Source of the DNA: Thermoflexales bacterium
GTDB lineage: Bacteria; Chloroflexota; Anaerolineae; J036; Brachytrichaceae
Direction: 5' to 3'
DNA: 5,011 bases
Assembly: GCA_017998555.1 (NCBI GenBank)
Contig: JAGOCU010000086.1
Span: 3,030 to 8,040 of the forward strand
This document shows, in pieces, positions 1 through 5,011 of this stretch. A model generated the notes under the pieces. The model was not told the origin of the DNA, searched no databases, and saw only the letters and a program-made list of their open reading frames with translations. Numbering within the stretch: the first letter of the stretch is position 1; the number at the start of each line of letters is the position of its first letter. The translations under genes and the position numbers were made by a program.

Positions 1-1043
1 GCGATGAAGTTCTCGGTCGCCGCCGCGCAGTGAACCGCCGCCAGGGTGCTGACCGGTGTGCCGGCCATGTGCAGGGCCATGCTGATCCCGTATTCCTGGG
101 CCAGATCGCCGATTCGTTTGGTCTCCAGAATGCCGCCGCTGGTGGCCAGATCGGGGTGGCACACGCTGATGGCGCGCGCGTCGAACAGCGGCTTGAAGCT
201 GTCGTGCAGGTAGATGTCCTCGCCGGTGCAACACGGTGTGCGCAATTCGCGGCCCAGGCGCGCCCACTGCTCAGTGAGCTGCCAGGGAACCATGTCCTCG
301 AGCCAGGCGAGATTGAAGCGCTCCAGGGCGTGACCAAGGCGCAGGCAATCCTCGACCCCGATGTGGCCGAAATGATCGGCCGCGATGGGGATTTCGTAGC
401 CCGCGATGTCGCGCACGGCGGCGACGTAGTCGGTCAGGATCCCGATGCCCTTGTCCGTCAATCGGATGTGGGTGAAGGGGTGCATGACGCCGCGGGTGTC
501 CAGCATCCCGCTCGGGGCGGACAAGGCGCCCGGCACGCCGATCAGGTCGTTGATGCCGACATCCATCTTGAGCATCGTGAAGCCGCGCGCCATGCGCTCT
601 TTGAGTTTGTGGCCCATGGCTTCGCCGGTGGGTTCATTGGGCGTGTCGCAATACATCCGAATGGCGTCGCGGTGCTTGCCGCCCGCCAGCACATACGCCG
701 GCACGCCATACGCCTTGCCGGCCAGATCCATGAGCGCCATCTCCACCGCGCATACGCCGCCGGCCTGGCGCGCATGCCCGCCAAATTGCTTGATCTTGCG
801 AAAGACCCTTTCAACGTTGCACGGGTTCTCGCCTGCGATCCGCGACTTCAGCATCAGGGCGAAGGTCTTGCTGGCCCCGTCGCGCACCTCGCCGATGCCG
901 GAGAGTCCCTGATTCGTGTCGATCCGGATGAGCGGGAAGCGCCAACCCCCCCAGCCGACCGTCACGGCGCGCAGGTCGGTGATGCGCAATTCGCTCGGGC
1001 GCGAGTAGGCGCCAACGTGGTCTTCTGGTCGTGGTTGTTCCAT
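1..1043 (-). CDS. Mandelate racemase/muconate lactonizing-type enolase-superfamily enzyme, 3' end missing (347 codons in window)
   Basis: This is a probable sugar-acid dehydratase or racemase of the enolase superfamily, a cytosolic Mg-dependent enzyme that abstracts a proton alpha to a carboxylate. I translated it by hand. Residues 19-125 form the N-terminal capping domain, and the TIM barrel follows. Visible barrel residues are K159 and D161 (LKMD, strand 2), metal ligands D223 (AADHFGH), E249 (WLED) and E275 (TGED), D298 (HPDLATSGG), and H325 in LHMAGTPVS (strand 7). The metal triad plus Lys and His indicate an active enzyme. Family members usually have about 370-400 residues, so only a short C-terminus lies beyond base 1. 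The ATG at 1043 has AGGA at 1051-1054, 7 bases upstream; an out-of-frame ATG at 1051 is rejected. The gene lies downstream of the epimerase, which supports a carbohydrate-catabolic role. The substrate cannot be read from sequence. Family is confident, function is not. Confidence 0.93.
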   Translation of the reverse strand, partial: MEQPRPEDHVGAYSRPSELRITDLRAVTVGWGGWRFPLIRIDTNQGLSGIGEVRDGASKTFALMLKSRIAGENPCNVERVFRKIKQFGGHARQAGGVCAVEMALMDLAGKAYGVPAYVLAGGKHRDAIRMYCDTPNEPTGEAMGHKLKERMARGFTMLKMDVGINDLIGVPGALSAPSGMLDTRGVMHPFTHIRLTDKGIGILTDYVAAVRDIAGYEIPIAADHFGHIGVEDCLRLGHALERFNLAWLEDMVPWQLTEQWARLGRELRTPCCTGEDIYLHDSFKPLFDARAISVCHPDLATSGGILETKRIGDLAQEYGISMALHMAGTPVSTLAAVHCAAATENFI

Positions 1044-1062
1044 GAAGCCATCCTAAGAATCT

Positions 1063-1113
1063 TTGGCGAGGTCACCCTCCCCGCGCGAAGCGCGGGGAGG
1101 GTGACCTCGCCAA
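1063..1113. repeat. Perfect 24-bp inverted repeat (hairpin, 3-base loop) between epimerase and enolase-family genes
   Basis: Arms 1063-1086 and 1090-1113 are exact reverse complements around a GAA loop. The plus-strand centre reads GCGAAGC, a sequence known to form an exceptionally stable DNA mini-hairpin. It fills most of the 89-base gap between the two minus-strand genes. In the minus (gene) direction no T tract follows, so it does not look like an ordinary terminator of the epimerase transcript. In the plus direction it is followed 4 bases later by a five-T run (ATCATTTTT), although no plus-strand gene precedes it. It could be an intercistronic RNA stability or processing element, a terminator of antisense transcription, or one copy of a dispersed palindromic repeat. 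The repeat is certain; the role is not. Confidence 0.9.
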
Positions 1114-1132
1114 TCATTTTTCGGGGTGACCG

Positions 1133-1939
1133 CTAGTGTATCCAGCCCAGAATGCGCGCGGCCCTGCTCGAATCAAACAGGCTGGCATTTCCTGGCAACG
1201 GCTGGCGGATGGGTATTCCGGGGTAATGCGCTTGCAGCAGTTCGCCGGTTGGGGTGGATACGCTGGTGTCCGGCGCGACGATGTAGAGCGGGTGATGGCC
1301 ACGAAAGTCGGCCGTGACGCCCAGCAGACACGCCCGCGCGGCGGAGGGGAGCAGGGTATAGCCCCACAGGTGTTTGATCGCCAGATCGGGATGGGCTTCG
1401 TTCATGCGCTCACGATCCGGCACGAGCCCGTGAAAGCGCAGGCTGGCGATGCTCATCTCCTCAAAGCGCCGGGCGAACGCGTCCGCCTGCCGCTCGAGGA
1501 TCCACTTTGACAGGCTGTAGGGATCTTCGGCGTAGGTCGGATGCTCCTCGTCCAACGGAAAATAGTCGTAGTGGGGCTTCCGGGAATAGACCCCGCCAAT
1601 CGCGTTGATCGAGGAAGCCAGGCACACCCGCCAGATGCCCAGCTCCGCCGCCGCCCACAGCACGTTGTAGCCGCCCTGGGTGTTGTTGTTGTGGACAACA
1701 TAAGCGGGGGCGAGCCGGGGTGACGCAATCGCGCCAAGATGGATCACCGCGTCGCAGCCTTCGAAGGCGCGCAATACCCCCGGCGCATCCGTCAGATCCA
1801 CCTGAAGCGTTTCCATTCCGCCCATCGGCGCGTCAGGCGGGCGCACGTCCAGGCTGCGGACAGTGTGACCCTCCGCCAGCAAGTACGGAATGAGGGCGTT
1901 CCCAAGCCGTCCGGATCCGCCAGTGACCGCGATTCGCAT
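1133..1939 (-). CDS. NAD-dependent epimerase/dehydratase, extended short-chain dehydrogenase (SDR), 268 aa
   Basis: This is a cytosolic sugar-nucleotide epimerase or sugar/uronate dehydrogenase-type oxidoreductase. Residues 1-13 hold the Rossmann glycine motif TGGSGRLG (G7, G10, G13). D31 ends the second strand, which favours NAD over NADP. D48-L49 and the HLGA motif (67-70) are typical of extended SDRs. The active site is S109/S110 with Y141 and K145 (YSLSK). At 268 residues it is short for a UDP-hexose epimerase (about 310-340) and closer to uronate dehydrogenase-like SDRs (about 265), though I see no signature proving that substrate. The ATG at 1939 has GGAGGA at 1947-1952, 7 bases upstream and inside the end of the previous gene. 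Only 3 bases separate it from that gene's stop, so the two are probably translationally coupled. The neighbouring enolase-superfamily enzyme suggests joint use in sugar-acid breakdown. Confidence 0.93.
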   Translation of the reverse strand: MRIAVTGGSGRLGNALIPYLLAEGHTVRSLDVRPPDAPMGGMETLQVDLTDAPGVLRAFEGCDAVIHLGAIASPRLAPAYVVHNNNTQGGYNVLWAAAELGIWRVCLASSINAIGGVYSRKPHYDYFPLDEEHPTYAEDPYSLSKWILERQADAFARRFEEMSIASLRFHGLVPDRERMNEAHPDLAIKHLWGYTLLPSAARACLLGVTADFRGHHPLYIVAPDTSVSTPTGELLQAHYPGIPIRQPLPGNASLFDSSRAARILGWIH

Positions 1940-1942
1940 GCT

Positions 1943-2500
1943 CTATTCCTCCGGGCCGGCGCTTTTCGTCATGTCCATCAGCGCCGCGAAATTGCGCTTG
2001 AAGCGCTCGGGGTTGCGTTTGAGGCTCTCGGCCTCAACCCGCGGCAGGATTGCCGCGAAGGCGTGCTGGAGGGGCGCCAGTTCAATCTGCCCGCCGCGCA
2101 GCATGGACAGCACGTCCTGGTAATCGCCCTCGCGCCCGCGCTCGATCTTGCTGAGGGCCGTGCTGATCAGATCGAAATGGAAAGCGTCAACCAGGCCAAA
2201 ACGCCCGATGTGACGGGCGCGATCTTTCCAGCCGGGCGGGAGCGGGATGAAGTGCCCGGGCGAGGCCAGCTCGATGTTGACCTGCAGCTCTTCTTTGAGG
2301 CCGGTGATGACCCGGGCGAACTCGGCCTCGTGCTCCGGCGCGAGCTCGTAATCGATGTCGATATCCAGGGACTGCTCACGCAGACCTTCGTAGACCAGGG
2401 TCGCCCCGCCAACCAGATACAGCCGGGCAGGGTAGCGAAAAGCCATCCCGAGCTTGACGAGAAAGTAGTGGACCCGGAGCCGGTCAATAGGCGGACGCAT
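1943..2500 (-). CDS. DUF6036-like nucleotidyltransferase-fold protein, 185 aa
   Basis: This looks like a small minimal-nucleotidyltransferase-fold protein resembling the DUF6036 group; the true substrate is unknown. Counting from the ATG at 2500, the fold signature is LYLVGGATL (27-35), with G31-G32, followed by S44-L-D46-I-D48-I-D50. This is the GG...DxD arrangement in which the acidic pair binds metal. The rest is mostly helical, ending near residue 185. The same frame stays open upstream to a TTG at 2572 (209 aa). I prefer 2500 because the extra 24 residues have no family character and third-position GC is only about 54%. Neither start has a clear Shine-Dalgarno site. It is probably the first gene of the minus operon, 3 bases ahead of the epimerase. 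Relatives include toxin-like nucleotidyltransferases, but no HEPN or antitoxin partner is seen here. Confidence 0.75.
   Translation of the reverse strand: MRPPIDRLRVHYFLVKLGMAFRYPARLYLVGGATLVYEGLREQSLDIDIDYELAPEHEAEFARVITGLKEELQVNIELASPGHFIPLPPGWKDRARHIGRFGLVDAFHFDLISTALSKIERGREGDYQDVLSMLRGGQIELAPLQHAFAAILPRVEAESLKRNPERFKRNFAALMDMTKSAGPEE
1947..1952 (-). promoter_or_regulatory. Shine-Dalgarno site of the epimerase gene, inside the upstream gene
   Basis: GGAGGA on the minus strand lies 7 bases before the ATG at 1939 and overlaps the last codons of the nucleotidyltransferase-like gene. It fixes the epimerase start and implies the two genes share one transcript. Confidence 0.75.
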
Positions 2501-2582
2501 ATCAGGCCGCAGAATACCATTGCGCCCTGGGGAGCGGCAAGTCCGGCCTGTCTCATGTAGGGACCTGGCCAAGTTTCGAATG

Positions 2583-2606
2583 CGCGACCGGCTTGTTATG
2601 GTCGCG
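2583..2606. promoter_or_regulatory. Inverted repeat CGCGACC-N10-GGTCGCG in the divergent control region
   Basis: Seven-base arms at 2583-2589 and 2600-2606 match perfectly across a 10-base spacer. The 17-base centre-to-centre spacing is in the range seen for dimeric repressor operators. The repeat lies between the start of the minus operon and the rightward promoter at 2639-2666, so it could act on either. It could equally be a chance dyad in GC-rich DNA or a leader hairpin of the minus transcript. No regulator gene is visible in the window. Confidence 0.3.
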
Positions 2607-2638
2607 GGCCCCCTCTCTTGGATTCTCTCTTTCTGCCA

Positions 2639-2666
2639 TTGCGCAAATCGAAACCTTGTCTACAAT
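2639..2666 (+). promoter_or_regulatory. Sigma-70-like promoter facing the injection-system genes
   Basis: The -35 element TTGCGC (2639-2644) is 16 bases from the -10 element TACAAT (2661-2666). The -10 matches the consensus at 5 of 6 positions and the -35 at 4 of 6. Transcription would start at about 2673-2675, roughly 105 bases before the DUF4255 gene. The surrounding stretch is the most AT-rich part of the intergenic region. It would drive the plus-strand cluster. No equally good promoter was found for the minus operon. Confidence 0.5.
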
Positions 2667-2674
2667 GACGCCCT

Positions 2675-2782
2675 ATGCGGGTGCAGGCTGCCGGCGTGCC
2701 GGCAGGTGCGCGATCCGCATCGCCGATCGACGATATCTCCCGGGGGGGACCTGTCGCCCATTCAGTGAAGCGCAGTGAATGA
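2675..2782 (+). CDS. Candidate 35-aa leader peptide ORF overlapping the DUF4255 start (ATGA)
   Basis: An ATG at 2675 opens 35 codons ending in a TGA at 2780-2782, which overlaps the DUF4255 start codon at 2779-2781. The ATG sits at or within two bases of the transcription start predicted from the -10 box at 2661-2666, so translation could be leaderless. The peptide (MRVQAAGVPAGARS...) has no recognisable domain, signal or membrane segment. Third-position GC is about 65%, lower than in the neighbouring genes. If real, its role would be to bring ribosomes to the DUF4255 gene, which has no clear Shine-Dalgarno site of its own. It may also be a chance frame. A hairpin at 2688-2705 (7-bp arms, 4-base loop) lies inside it. 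Confidence 0.25.
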   Translation: MRVQAAGVPAGARSASPIDDISRGGPVAHSVKRSE

Positions 2783-3606
2783 TTGACGAGATTGATGAGG
2801 CCATCCGGCAGCTTCTATCGAGGGAGCTGCCAATACGGAATAGCGAGATTGACATCGCCTTCGACATGCCGAAGCGCGAGTGGTCCGCTCGCCTGTCTCG
2901 TCCCACGCTCAATCTCTATCTCTATGACGTGCGCGAGAACGTCAAGATGCGCCAGATGACGACGGCCTGGGAGAGCTCCAGCAACGGCGGCACGGCGACC
3001 ACGCGCCGGGCGCCCGTGCGGATGGATCTCTACTACATGATCACAGCCTGGGCGACGCAGCCCGATGATGAGCATCGTCTGCTGGGCCGTCTCATGCAGA
3101 TGATGTTCCGCTTCCCGACCCTCCCGGAAGAACTCATGCCGGACACGCTGCGGCAACTCAAGCTGCCCGTCATCATGCAGATGGCCCAGCCAGAGATCCT
3201 GGACAAGCCCACTGAGTTGTGGGGGGTGCTGAGCAACGATCTGCGTCCCGGGGTGGGGTTGCGCCTGACGGTGGCGGTGAATCCGTTCGCAGAGGTCACT
3301 GTTCCGATCGTCAAGTCCAGCGAGGTTCGGATGAACCAGCGCGACGGGGCGGGCAATCAACCGGCTGGGGCCAACCTGATGATCCGCGGGCTCGTCCGCG
3401 GCGCGGCCGGGGCAGTCAAGCCCAGGCTGATGCTTGTAGAGCGGGGCATGGAAGCGCTGATTCGGACGTCCGACGAGGGCGTGATCGAGTTCGCGTTGTT
3501 CAACATGGTTCCGGGCGAATTCACGCTTGAGTTCTCCGCTGAAGGGCGCGCGCCCGCGCGCAAACGCATCGCGGTGCCCGGGGTCAGCTATGACATCGAC
3601 GTTTGA
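2779..3606 (+). CDS. DUF4255 (Pvc16_N) domain protein of a contractile injection system, 275 aa
   Basis: This is a Pvc16/Afp16-like protein. In Afp and PVC particles this family sits at the distal end of the tube and sheath as a cap or terminator that sets length. The N-terminal domain (about 1-185) shows conserved features: F28-D-M-P31, W35-S, R41-P-T, the N45-LYLYD-V-R-E-N54 block, P79-V-R-M-D-L-Y-Y86, T89-A-W91, and E146-L-W-G followed by the LRPGVGLRLTVAVNP strand. After a polar linker (186-197), residues 198-275 form a beta-rich domain resembling the carboxypeptidase-regulatory-like or Ig-like fold. There is no signal peptide or membrane segment. The ATG at 2779 is preceded directly by an in-frame TGA (2776-2778), so the frame cannot extend upstream. 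The Shine-Dalgarno site is weak. The sheath gene downstream supports the assignment. Confidence 0.9.
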   Translation: MIDEIDEAIRQLLSRELPIRNSEIDIAFDMPKREWSARLSRPTLNLYLYDVRENVKMRQMTTAWESSSNGGTATTRRAPVRMDLYYMITAWATQPDDEHRLLGRLMQMMFRFPTLPEELMPDTLRQLKLPVIMQMAQPEILDKPTELWGVLSNDLRPGVGLRLTVAVNPFAEVTVPIVKSSEVRMNQRDGAGNQPAGANLMIRGLVRGAAGAVKPRLMLVERGMEALIRTSDEGVIEFALFNMVPGEFTLEFSAEGRAPARKRIAVPGVSYDIDV

Positions 3607-3614
3607 CGCAAGAG

Positions 3615-3620
3615 AGGAGG
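3615..3620 (+). promoter_or_regulatory. Consensus Shine-Dalgarno sequence without a standard start codon
   Basis: AGGAGG, inside a longer purine-rich run (3610-3625), sits 7 bases before an ATC at 3628. That ATC is in frame with the 3646-3792 open frame. The first ATG is 25 bases away, too far for normal initiation. Either the ATC is a rare start, an original ATG has been mutated, or the site is unused or regulatory. Confidence 0.4.
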
Positions 3621-3705
3621 GGAAACTATCGCCAAATCAATTCACATGCGCGCGCAAAACCCAGGGGGGCCATTGCCCGCGCATCGCCTTGAAGAGTGTT
3701 TAGCC

Positions 3706-3727
3706 GGAGCCCGGACAGCGGGGCTCC
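3706..3727 (+). other. Hairpin between DUF4255 and sheath genes (GGAGCCC / GGGCTCC)
   Basis: Seven-base arms at 3706-3712 and 3721-3727 enclose an 8-base loop. The sequence after the stem is TTGTCATG, not a T run, so strong intrinsic termination is unlikely. Partial attenuation, transcript processing that adjusts sheath against cap levels, or chance are all possible. Confidence 0.35.
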
Positions 3728-3791
3728 TTGTCATGATCCGCTCAATCTGCCGTGTTAATCGCGGCCAAGTCCCAACTCGGGAGGGAACATA

Positions 3792-5011
3792 ATGCCAGAA
3801 TATCTGTCACCAGGCGTATACGTTGAAGAGGTCGATCGCGGTCCGAAACCGATTGAAGGCGTCGGCACGGCGATGGCGTGTTTTGTCGGGTTCACCGAAA
3901 AGGCATCCTCATCACAGAGGATCGATGGCGAAACGATCATTCGAGACCTGGCTGGCCAGCCCGTCCTCGTGACGAACTGGTCGCAATACGTCGAAACCTT
4001 CGGCGGCTTTGTCGATGGCGCGCGCATGCCGATGGCCGTGTATGGCTATTTCCAGAATGGCGGCAGCCGCTGCTATTGTCTGAGCGTGAAGACCATCCCC
4101 CGGGCGCAGGCTGTGCTGCTTAACGCCGAGGGCAAGCCGGCCCTCGTGGCCCGGGCCAAGATGGCCGGCCTCGATGGCATGAAGCTGCGGGTGCGGATCG
4201 AGCCGGGCGCTGTTTCCGGCGCCGCCCACGCCGAGAAGAAAGGCAAGGCCAAGGAAGGCGAGGCGGCCGCTCCCGAGGCAGCCGGCGCGCAGACTTTCAA
4301 CATCATCGTTGAGCGCGACCGCGGCGCGGCCGGCTGGACGAACGCCGAGACGATTCGGGATGTGTCGATCAAGGAAGTCGAGCGCGAAGAGGGCGGCAAG
4401 GTGCCCATGGTCGCCTACAAGGACAACAAGACCTCGCAACTGGTTGACATTCTCCTGGCCGAAGGCGCCGGCGGCGAACTGGCCAAGATGTCGCCCCGCG
4501 ATCAGCAGCAAACCCTCTCGCTTGACAGCCGGGCCCTTGTGCCGGCTCTCATGACCGACTTCAAGGGCGAAGTCACCGAGCGGACCGGCGTCGAGGGCCT
4601 CGAGGCCATCGACGACATCACCATGGTCGTGACCCCCGACCTGATGACGACGATGCCCGGGCAGAAGCTGGATCTGACGATGGTCAAGGCCGTGCAGACC
4701 ATGATCATCGCCCACTGCGAGCGCATGCAGGACCGCGTCGCCATCCTCGACGCGCCGCCCAACATGAACCCGCAGGCGGTCAAGAAGTGGCGGATGGATA
4801 CGGCCGGCTACGACAGCAGCTACGCCGCGCTGTACTACCCGTGGATCGAGGTCATGGACCCGGCCACAAACCGGCCCGTGATGGTCCCGCCTTCCGGGCA
4901 TGTCGCCGGGGTGTGGGCGCGCAACGACAACACCCGCGGCGTGCATAAGGCCCCGGCCAATGAAGTCGTGCGCGGCGCGATCGGCCTGGCCTACTCCGTC
5001 ACCAAGGGCGA
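3792..5011 (+). CDS. Contractile tail sheath protein (eCIS/phage-tail type), 3' end missing (406 codons in window)
   Basis: The contractile sheath protein polymerises around the inner tube and shortens to drive it into a target. I translated it by hand. The N-terminus YLSPGVYVEEVDRGPKPIEG (4-23) is the strand and arm region conserved in phage-tail sheaths and used for inter-subunit linking. Later family features are DRVAILDAPP (314-323), YYPWIEV (348-354), VPPSGHVAG (365-373) and RGVHKAPANE (382-391), all in the conserved core. The final C-terminal segment lies outside the window. Residues 142-167 form an Ala/Lys/Glu/Gly-rich, probably disordered insertion in the variable outer domain. The ATG at 3792 has GGAGG at 3780-3784, 7 bases upstream. 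The DUF4255 protein just before it favours an injection system over a prophage. Which sheath paralogue it is (Pvc2, 3 or 4-like) cannot be told. Confidence 0.95.
   Translation, partial: MPEYLSPGVYVEEVDRGPKPIEGVGTAMACFVGFTEKASSSQRIDGETIIRDLAGQPVLVTNWSQYVETFGGFVDGARMPMAVYGYFQNGGSRCYCLSVKTIPRAQAVLLNAEGKPALVARAKMAGLDGMKLRVRIEPGAVSGAAHAEKKGKAKEGEAAAPEAAGAQTFNIIVERDRGAAGWTNAETIRDVSIKEVEREEGGKVPMVAYKDNKTSQLVDILLAEGAGGELAKMSPRDQQQTLSLDSRALVPALMTDFKGEVTERTGVEGLEAIDDITMVVTPDLMTTMPGQKLDLTMVKAVQTMIIAHCERMQDRVAILDAPPNMNPQAVKKWRMDTAGYDSSYAALYYPWIEVMDPATNRPVMVPPSGHVAGVWARNDNTRGVHKAPANEVVRGAIGLAYSVTKG

Larger units (their letters stand above)
3607..3791 (+). other. 185-base intergenic leader before the sheath gene, with short open frame 3646-3792
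   Basis: This gap is long for a structural cluster. It holds a strong Shine-Dalgarno sequence (3615-3620) with no normal start after it, a hairpin at 3706-3727, and the sheath gene's own site GGGAGGG (3779-3785). One frame is open from an ATG at 3646 (48 aa), or from an ATC at 3628 (54 aa), to a TAA at 3790-3792 that overlaps the sheath ATG as TAATG. Third-position GC in this frame is only about 58%, well below the flanking genes. The peptide has no recognisable domain. I therefore treat it as probable leader RNA rather than a gene. TTGTCA at 3728-3733 resembles a -35 box, but no -10 lies at the proper spacing. Confidence 0.5.

Noticed and set aside
30..1136. 368-codon open frame on the plus strand
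   Set aside because: It lies opposite the enolase-superfamily gene, whose translation shows every expected active-site residue. The plus-strand peptide has no family character. It is a GC-rich antisense shadow.
1739..2560. 273-codon open frame on the plus strand
   Set aside because: It runs antisense across the epimerase start and the whole nucleotidyltransferase-like gene. Its composition is Arg/Gln/Ala/His-rich without recognisable motifs.
1943..2572. Toxin-antitoxin module based on the nucleotidyltransferase-like gene
   Set aside because: No partner gene (HEPN or AbiEi-like) lies beside it; the adjacent gene is a clear SDR enzyme.
2815..3360. 181-codon open frame on the minus strand
   Set aside because: It is antisense to the DUF4255 gene and is His/Arg-rich with no domain signal.
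3706..3727. Intrinsic terminator after the DUF4255 gene
   Set aside because: The stem is only 7 bp and is not followed by a T run, so it is recorded only as a hairpin.
3912..4946. 344-codon open frame on the minus strand
   Set aside because: It is antisense to the sheath gene, whose reading frame is strongly supported. The His/Asp/Gly-rich product is typical of a mirrored GC-rich frame.
1..5011. CRISPR arrays, tRNA or rRNA genes, transposases
   Set aside because: No spaced direct repeats, cloverleaf-like sequence, rRNA blocks or transposase motifs were seen on either strand by reading.

Overview
The window is GC-rich DNA (about 60% or more by eye) with strong G/C preference at third codon positions. 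Most genes have recognisable Shine-Dalgarno sites. It comes from a free-living bacterium. The gene types (an enolase-superfamily dehydratase with a short-chain epimerase, and an extracellular contractile injection system) and a GC-rich intergenic palindrome would suit Chloroflexota or a similar environmental phylum. That placement is only an inference; nothing here fixes the taxon.

Left half, minus strand (about 2500 down to 1): three genes are read leftward as a probable operon. First is a small DUF6036-like nucleotidyltransferase-fold protein (1943-2500). Three bases later comes an extended short-chain NAD-dependent epimerase/dehydrogenase (1133-1939). After an 89-base gap comes a mandelate racemase/muconate lactonizing-type enolase-superfamily enzyme (1-1043), cut by the window's left edge. 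The last two look like a sugar or sugar-acid catabolic pair. The gap between them holds a perfect hairpin with 24-bp arms.

Centre (2501-2778): this is a divergent intergenic region. It carries a good sigma-70-like promoter facing right (TTGCGC, 16 bases, TACAAT), a short dyad that could be an operator, and a candidate 35-codon leader ORF. The leader would start at or next to the predicted transcription start and overlaps the next gene as ATGA.

Right half, plus strand (2779-5011): a DUF4255/Pvc16_N protein (2779-3606) is followed, after 185 bases, by a contractile tail sheath protein (3792 to beyond the right edge). This pairing is typical of phage-tail-like extracellular contractile injection systems (eCIS, as in Afp/PVC/MACs). 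The window probably shows the first two genes of such a cluster, with tube, spike, baseplate, ATPase and cargo genes expected beyond 5011. The 185-base gap holds a strong Shine-Dalgarno sequence with no normal start codon, a hairpin, and a short open frame ending in TAATG at the sheath start.

The metabolic operon and the injection system appear unrelated in function and share only the divergent control region.
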